Positions 57,491 to 64,000 of a stretch of 64,000 bases of DNA are shown piece after piece. The stretch comes from Acanthaster planci. Lineage: Eukaryota; Echinodermata; Asteroidea; Valvatida; Acanthasteridae. A program made the position numbers and the translations under genes. The stretch's first letter is position 1. Each line of letters begins with the position of its first letter. The notes under the pieces were generated by a model. That model searched no databases. It saw nothing but the letters and a program-made list of their open reading frames with translations, and was not told where the DNA came from. The DNA lies in NCBI RefSeq assembly GCF_001949145.1, contig NW_019091555.1:249425-313424 (forward strand), read 5' to 3'.

Positions 57491-58380
57491 CTGAAGTAAA
57501 ACAAAAAAACCAAGGCTGTCTAGGGGTTGTCAAAAATACCCATCAAAGTTAAAGGTGTTCAAACCTTTGCAGAACAATGTAGCTGAAGGGAGAAAACAAA
57601 AACGACCAAGCATGGAATAAAAGTATCGCACCTTCCACGATATCATTCATATGGCAGTTTACCAAATGCGAATGCCTCACAAATGTTTCGCTGTTAACCT
57701 TAAAAGGCTCTGGGAGTAGCTGAAACATGAATGCTTTAATTGAAAGTCAGAGAGGCTTACAGAGAGAAATTTTTAAAAAGCACACAATTTTTTCCATAAG
57801 AAATATCCTGAACTGAAGATGAATGTTCCTAAAAGCATGTATAAGTGCAAGGTGCATTGTTTGGAAGGCTTCCCAACAGCAAGTGTTGCATCAATGACAA
57901 GTAAGCATAATTTGTACTCATAGCCATGGATACATTGTACTGATGTTACCAGCAGGTGTTGTCTCATTCACATGTGGATTGAGTTGGTGTCAATCAGCTT
58001 GTGTGATGCCACTTTGCAGCACCTGGCTCACTTCCTGATTATCCCAACGATAACACCTCAATTTTTTTTCTTTTAGAATTCTGTATAATACAGTGAGGCA
58101 GGACTCCATATGAAAAGTTTACAAATGCATAGAGCTCATTCAGAAGAGAATTTATATTATTCAGACACACAAATTATTAATCATGTAAATGGCTTTTCCC
58201 CATTATTGAAAATTAGTGTCTGCATTTGAGCATGGAGCTATTGTACACAAGGAGTAAACACGTACAGAGATCAAAAGGGTCAATGATGACCACCGCCAGC
58301 ACTGCACGTGCTGCAAGGACAAAACAAATTATGTGCCGCTTGCGGGCTATAAGGAATGCTTGCAGATGCATTGAAGGTAC
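57491..58380 (-). other. CCDC18 5' intron (no coding sequence seen)
   Basis: The acceptor at 57491-57492 shows that the coding exon is preceded by an intron. I see no other structure here. A non-coding first exon probably lies near 58400. Confidence 0.5.
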
Positions 58381-58432
58381 CGCGCATGCGTGTCCGTAAC
58401 ACTTCCGCATGTTCAACATGGCCGCCTTGAGA
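58380..58432. promoter_or_regulatory. Probable CCDC18 (possibly bidirectional) promoter
   Basis: Within about 50 bases there is an NRF1-type GCGCATGCGT (58382-58391), an ETS-type CACTTCCG (58400-58407) and an exact YY1 consensus AACATGGCCGCC (58415-58426). This is the classic TATA-less housekeeping set. CCDC18 reads to the left. To the right a coding-like stretch begins, so the promoter may serve both directions. Confidence 0.5.
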
Positions 58433-58945
58433 TGGAAACCACCATCATTGGAGACTCAAATTTCCATAATTTTAGTGATTGTTCTGATATTCCGATGACA
58501 ATGAAAGTCTGGTTACGTCTTTACATCCCCAAAATGTCTCTCTTAGCAGTAAACAGAACTACTAACNGTTGTCAAATGCATTTCTGCAGCATGTTTCCAC
58601 CTTCTTTTAATCGTAGGAACCACTAGGATTGCGACTTATGATATAAATATCGAAGTTCATATTTTGGGTATTTGTTCTCTACCGCTGGAACCGCCTTTGA
58701 CTCTAAAATCATCCGGCGTTTTGCCAAATGACCACTGCCGATTCAGAATTTTTGAGCGCATCTGCGGGGATCACTCGCTGGCTCCTGAGGACTACGCATC
58801 TTCTTCGTGCGTCATTTCCACCATTTATTTACTCCAGCATGCCGCAGCGAAACACAGGGAGTATGTGGGTTACCAGCTAACTGGCGATGGCGATCACTGT
58901 GTACAAAGAATGTCTAAGGGTCTTCAACACTGGGGCCGGTAACAG
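58390..58945 (+). pseudogene. Unidentified coding-like stretch, copy A
   Basis: From the YY1-like site the sequence encodes METTIIGDSNFHNFSDCSDI and MKVWLRLYIPKMSLLAVN. After a stop and possible intron it continues TRIATYDINIEVHILGICSL and PNDHCRFRIFERICGDHS. The amino-acid composition looks real but I recognise no family. Compared with copy B at 60083, this copy lacks 13 bases after GAGGACTAC, shifting the frame. A single N at 58566 adds doubt. It could be a first exon or two of a real gene, or a decayed duplicate. Confidence 0.35.
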
Positions 58946-61393
58946 CGCCTTACCTATGGAGCCGACCAGAGCAGTTAATCGCATTACCGTCTGTAGGGGC
59001 TTCGTTCTAATTCCTTGTGTTTAATAGCTCCATAATTTGAGTTCTTATATCACTTTGGCAGTCCAGGCTTTGAATAGCTAAATGATGCAATTTCCAAGTA
59101 GCTCCCACCAACATCAGTTGTAACAATAGAAGCCCATTGCCTGAAGCTTGCAATGATAAATTGGTCTGTTTATTCTAGCCTGGTACTTTGACATGCATGG
59201 ATGACTTGACGCCAAAGGGAACTGGACATATTATACAAATTTAAATTTTTAATCTTGGTCAAAGTGGTCATGCATCTGGAACTAGTTATAACAATTGCAA
59301 CATGTCAGCTGTGTGTTTAAAACCCTCCTGTGCTAAGACACATTCTTGACACAGTTGTCATATCAGTCAAATTTCCCATACACTGTATGTGTCTATGTAC
59401 TGGGGGAAATCAAGTGGAAGGCATTTTTGACTGTTTTTGATGGTTAAAACAGAAGGAGGGTTTTAATTAGCAAATTTTACAAAAACAAGAAGTGCAGACA
59501 CTCAGTATCGACATGGCCAGACATGAAACTGTTTTCCTGGTCATCGTGGTCATGAAAATTCATGTGACTTTTATGAACCAAAAATTGGGAGAAGAAAAAT
59601 AAAGCCATAATGCCTTAACGAATGCAATGCACCAAACTGACATTGATCATGCATCACAAGCATGACATAACCCTGCATGCATCCAATAGGCTGATGCAGT
59701 GATGTGGCTTTTGTGGCTGTTCGCAAATGTTGCTTGAATTCCACAAGAAATATAATGACATCATTGTATAGTGCCATTTCTTTTACATGATGTAAATATG
59801 AAGCATGTTGTTACTTCACGACACGTTCATTTGCATCATTTTCAAAGCGAAATGATTTTGCATGAATTCAATTAAATGCTCTGATAACATGGATAACCAC
59901 CCTGCGGTCCTTAGGAAAAATATGAACAGCCGGTACTACACTTTACTTACTATTTTTTTTAAAGCTTGGTGATAGAAATTCATTTAGCTAGCTAGCTTCG
60001 AACCATATTATGTCGTCTGCAAACTTTCCACTTTTNCTGGAACCGCAAAATGTCATAACTGACTCTAAAAACATCTGACTTTTTGCCAAATAACCACTGC
60101 CAATTCAGAATTTTCGAGCGCATCTGCGGGGATCACTTGCTGGCTCCTGAGGACTACAGAAGAGAACTATGCATCTTCTTCGTGCGTCATTTCCACCATT
60201 TATTTACTCCAGTATGCCGCAGCGAAACACAGGGAGTATGTGGGTTACCAGCTACCTGGCGGTGGCGATCACTGTGTACAAAGAATGTCTAAGGGTCTTC
60301 AACACTGGGGCCGGTAACAGCGCCTTACCTATGGAGCCGACCCGACCAGTTAATCGCATTACCGTCTGTAGGGGCTTCGTTCTAATTCCTTGTGTTTAAT
60401 AGCTCCATAATTTGAGTTCATATATTACTTTGGCAGTCCAGGCTTTGAATAGCTAAATGATGCAATTTTCTAGTAGCTCCCATCAACATCAGTTGTAACA
60501 ATAGAAGCCCATTGCCTGGAGCTTGCAATGATAAATTGGTCTGTTTATTCTAGCCCGGTACTTTGACATGCATGAATGACTTGACGCCAAAGGGAACTGG
60601 ACATATTATACAAATTTTAATTTTTAATCTTGGTCAAAGTGGTCATGCATCTGGAACTAGTTATAACAATTGCAACATGTAAGCTGTGTGTTTAAAACCC
60701 TCCTATGCTAAGACACATTCTTGACACAGTTGTCATATCAGTCAAAATCAGTCAAATTTCCCATACACTTAATGTGTCTATGTACTGGGGGAAATCAAGT
60801 GGAAGGCATTTTTGACTGTTTTGACGGTTAAAACAGAAGGAGGGTTTTAATTAGCAAATTTTACAAAAACAAGAAGTACAGGCACTTGTCCTGGTCATCA
60901 TGGTCATGAAAATTCATGTGACTTTTATGAACCAAAAATTGGGAAAAGAAAAGTAAAGCCATAATGGAATTAACGAATACAAATGCACCAAACTGACATT
61001 GATCATGCATCACAAGCATGACATAACCCTGCATGTATCCAATAGGCTGATACAGTGAGGTGGCTTTTGTGGCTGTTCGCAAATGTTGCTTGAATTCCAC
61101 AAGAAATATAATGACATCATTGTATAGTGCCATTTCTTTTATATGATGTAAATATGAAGCATGTTGTTACTTCACGACACGTTCATTTGCATCATTTTCA
61201 AAGCGAAATGATTTTGCATGAATTCAATTAAATGCTCTGATAACATGGATAAGCACCCTGCGGTCCTTAGGAAAAATATGAACAGCCGGTACTGCACTTT
61301 ACTTACTTTTTTTTAAAAACTTTGGTGATAGAAATTCATCTAGCTAGCTAACTTCGAACCATATAATGTCGTCTGCAAACTTTCCACTTTTTG
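58683..61393. repeat. ~1.36-kb direct tandem duplication
   Basis: Unit A (58683-60036) and unit B (60037-61393) align throughout at an offset of 1356-1362 bases. They share CTGGAACCGC, GAGCGCATCTGCGGGGATCA, TCTGGAACTAGTTATAACAA and CTTCGAACCATATWATGTCG in order, with a few percent differences and small indels. A single N sits exactly at the junction (60036). Confidence 0.9.
60083..60292 (+). CDS. Unidentified ORF, copy B of a tandem duplication
   Basis: It reads PNNHCQFRIFERICGDHLLA, PEDYRRELCIFFVRHFHHLF, and ends RWRSLCTKNV. It corresponds to copy A with the 13 extra bases that keep the frame longer. No start context, splice sites or known domain were identified. The left part that encodes METTIIGDSN in copy A is not present here, so this copy alone cannot make the same protein. 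Confidence 0.25.
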   Translation: MPNNHCQFRIFERICGDHLLAPEDYRRELCIFFVRHFHHLFTPVCRSETQGVCGLPATWRWRSLCTKNV

Positions 61394-61634
61394 AGTGTAT
61401 CCGCCATTTTGAATGATCAAATAGCTCAAAATTTTGATTGGTTCAGAGAATTCGTTTAGGCAGACTCATAAGTAGTATCTTGCTGTGGATTAATGTGGAG
61501 TAGTCTTTATATAATGAAGTTATTTCCCAAAAATAATTTTATTAGAAATATATTATATTATTTGATTTCAAATAAATCTAACTTTATTGGTAAAGTCTTC
61601 CAAACTAATAGCAAACCTTACTATATTTATTTGG

Positions 61635-61646
61635 TGCGCATGCGCA
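61635..61646. promoter_or_regulatory. NRF1-type palindrome TGCGCATGCGCA
   Basis: This is an exact match to the NRF1 consensus and lies in AT-rich surroundings. It may mark a promoter for a gene to the right. Confidence 0.4.
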
Positions 61647-63727
61647 CTTAGATCAACCTTTTCATTTTTTGGTCAGCCCCCAGCCGAAGCTACCTTGAGT
61701 GGCCTGTAAAAAGGGCTGAGATTTCGCAAAATGGTACCGTTTTTTATTTGAAATAAACAGCTGGATATTATATTTGATATTTACATTTTACATTTACTTA
61801 CAAATTAATTCTTTCAGAGCTACAGAAACTGAAAGATCGGACAGATTTTTAATCGTGTTGGGCCCTAATTTTGCTGGTCATCATTGAACTGTTCACGTTC
61901 CAACGTGGAGGCATATGCCACGACTTTTTTTTTTTTTTTACCGAAGCAAGCTTTCTGTGCTCGGAAAGTATTTAAACTTGCCCATGTCTGTGGTCAGCTT
62001 TGGAATAGTAGAGTACCTTAATTCCTTATCTTTCCGTGTGTGGTATCAAATGCATTGAACTAGAGATGAAACATTAATTGGGGAAGATGGGAAACTTCGA
62101 CAGTCATGACAGTGTTCAACATGTTCATAATGTTCAACAATAGGCCTTCAACATGTTAAAGGGGGATGTGAAAATCACACAGCCACTGACTGACTGCTGA
62201 CATGACTCAGCCAGCATGGACATGCATGACATGACGGAGCTCCATGCAGGAATGTCGAACAACTTGACCATTTACCAACTCGACTTGAATAACCCAACTG
62301 TTGAGACAACTCCAACGGCGGGTCAACTCGACCGTCTGTTCAAAATGGACAGACAGCTCAGCTGTTGGGAGTGGGACAGACGGTTGATTGATACAAGTTA
62401 ACTTGTAATGAGTGCGCTTGTGTTTTACAGTCCTATTGCCCACACCGTTTTTACAAATTAAAAAAGAGAAAGGACTGGGGGACAGATGTACTATCTCCCA
62501 CACCAGCAGAGCAACTGATTATCAATGCAGCCGAGGCACCTGTGTACTATACTGTGGATGGTGCACTGTGCATTGCAACGTGTACGGCAACATGCACCCT
62601 GTTCATGCTGTTGAGTTCTGAGTCGAGTTGGCAAAGGGTCGAGTTGACCAAGCTCCCATGCAGCCAACAATGTCAGTGGCAATGAATGAAGTTATCCCTG
62701 TGACACGCATGAAAAGCATTGTGCCAACCAAACCTATTCATTTGGTCGGGGCCCAAACCACAATCTTGTGACGTCCCTAGTTTTTGCTTATGGTGCGTGT
62801 TCAAGCTGCGATGACGTCATTTTTATCAGGTCACGTGATAGTGATGTAATTTTGAGAAATAACAAGATTTGAAATGCTGGCAGTCAACATGGCCGCTGTT
62901 GCCGTTACTGTTGGAGTCTGTGGCAAAATTGTTTTCAATCGCTTGTTTTGAAAATCGCCACAGTAAACATAAAATATGCCACGGTGAATTCATGGAGAAT
63001 TTTAGTGGCAACATTTCATGCATAAAGTAAACTTTGGCAAAGCTTTATTTTTTTTTCACGGAAACGTTTTTATTGGCAGAATTGGACTCGCCTGCCCACC
63101 GAATTCGACACATCCAGTGCAAGATTCGACAAAAAAACCTCCTTGATCCACTTTTATAGATAACAAGTGAAAGGAAAGTTTCATTTAGATTTTGGGTAGC
63201 ATGTTTCCTGTAAATTGAATCAATCAGAGCAATTTGTATTGAAGTTTTTGGCCGATAAAGAGATCGGTGTCATAGGTGAACTGTGATCTTAAAATAGTTC
63301 AAAAATTATGTCATCGTTGCTCAAACGAGCTGCGTATGCATAGTCTGGCGTTGTCGCTAGCTTGTTGTTTGGTCCCGGACCTGTTCACTTGACACAACAG
63401 CCTCACATGTAGTCATGCAGTCGTGAAGTGCAGGCATTGGCACTCATGTTTGACAATCAGCACAAGTCTAAACTTACGGTCATGCTATGTAGCATCAATA
63501 AGCTTCAACAAGTGTCAACACAGAAAAGTAGTTTCAACAGAGCGTCAACAACTTGAAAATGTCCTTTAAAGATTTCAAAATAGTTTTATCATATTTTAGA
63601 GACTCCAACATATTCCACTGTGTAAGAAAAACGGGGAATTTTCGTTAAGATTCACACAGGAGAATGAAAATTTTTCACTGTGTATGGGAGCCACCATCTT
63701 TCTTTTCTCTGCTGACTGAGTGAAAAC

Positions 63728-63739
63728 AAGATGGCGGCT
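63728..63739 (+). promoter_or_regulatory. YY1-type CAAGATGGCGGC
   Basis: This is the canonical YY1 element found at or just after the start of TATA-less genes. The ATG in it opens a 14-codon frame beginning MAASWAARAESF, which would need splicing to continue beyond TAA. Confidence 0.4.
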
Positions 63740-64000
63740 AGTTGGGCTGCACGAGCAGAATCATTCTGTTGCTAAAATTTCCATCATTTTGTATAAATGT
63801 GATATCTTGAATGTGATATGCAGAAGCCAAATTAATATTATAAATATTTTTCTTTTGCATAAATATGCTTGAATAACTTTTTGACGCCAAATAGTATGAC
63901 TCCAATCTCCCAGTGTTCCAGAATGTCTTTTACTAGTTTTAGAGCGCACAAGTATTGCTGGTCAAATTATGTGTGCATACAAAATGTGCAATATCCCACG

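Larger units (their letters stand above)
61394..64000. other. Right-end region with promoter-like motifs, no gene resolved
   Basis: Motifs here are TCCGCCATTTTGAA (61390-61403), the perfect NRF1 palindrome TGCGCATGCGCA (61635-61646), ACATGGCCGCTG (62888-62899) and CAAGATGGCGGC (63728-63739). ORFs are short. No spliced gene could be built within the window. Confidence 0.5.

Noticed and set aside
1-64000. CRISPR array, operon, phage or plasmid features
   Set aside because: The exon-intron structure throughout is eukaryotic, and no regularly spaced identical repeats were found.

Overview
This is a eukaryotic genomic window. Its genes have many short exons, GT-AG introns of about 0.1-9 kb, three N-gaps (4664-4754, 28437-28856, 38903-39817) and a dense scatter of short inverted-repeat elements. 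The three recognisable genes encode proteins of deuterostome/vertebrate type. Two of them, SMG7 and XPR1, are neighbours here and both map to 1q25.3 in human. The palindrome ACATGTAC is very common. I favour an invertebrate deuterostome, most likely amphioxus (Branchiostoma), with sea urchin or hemichordate as alternatives. The species call is inference.

Layout. Positions 1-4079 (minus) hold the 5' half of SMG7, a nonsense-mediated-decay factor; its 3' part runs off the left edge and its 5' end probably lies near 7300. Positions 7974-29359 (plus) hold a complete 15-exon XPR1, the inositol-pyrophosphate-gated phosphate exporter (715 codons before the stop), arranged head-to-head with SMG7. Its first intron is 9 kb and is packed with non-autonomous transposons. 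Positions 29360-35999 are a repeat-rich gap between convergent genes. Positions 36000-57480 (minus) hold CCDC18, a long coiled-coil protein, with 27 visible coding exons and at least one more probably hidden in the 915-base gap. Positions 58380-64000 hold a likely CCDC18 promoter (NRF1, ETS and YY1-like motifs), a ~1.36-kb tandem duplication carrying an unidentified coding-like stretch, and further promoter-like motifs.

Mobile DNA. I see three or four copies of a ~590-bp element bounded by TTAA (piggyBac-like), three ~215-bp hAT-like elements (two with perfect 8-bp target duplications), four elements ending in TTAACCCTAAC...GTTAGGGTTAA, a family built on the palindrome CCCAACTATAGTTGGG, two elements starting GGGTCRTTCCA, and tRNA-headed SINEs. 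Two tandem duplications each copied an exon-intron splice-donor junction, one in CCDC18 and one in XPR1.

The genes do not form a pathway. They act in RNA decay (SMG7), phosphate export (XPR1) and probably the centrosome (CCDC18). No bacterial, phage or CRISPR content was seen. The only new gene candidate is the duplicated ORF at 58.6-60.3 kb, whose function I could not identify.
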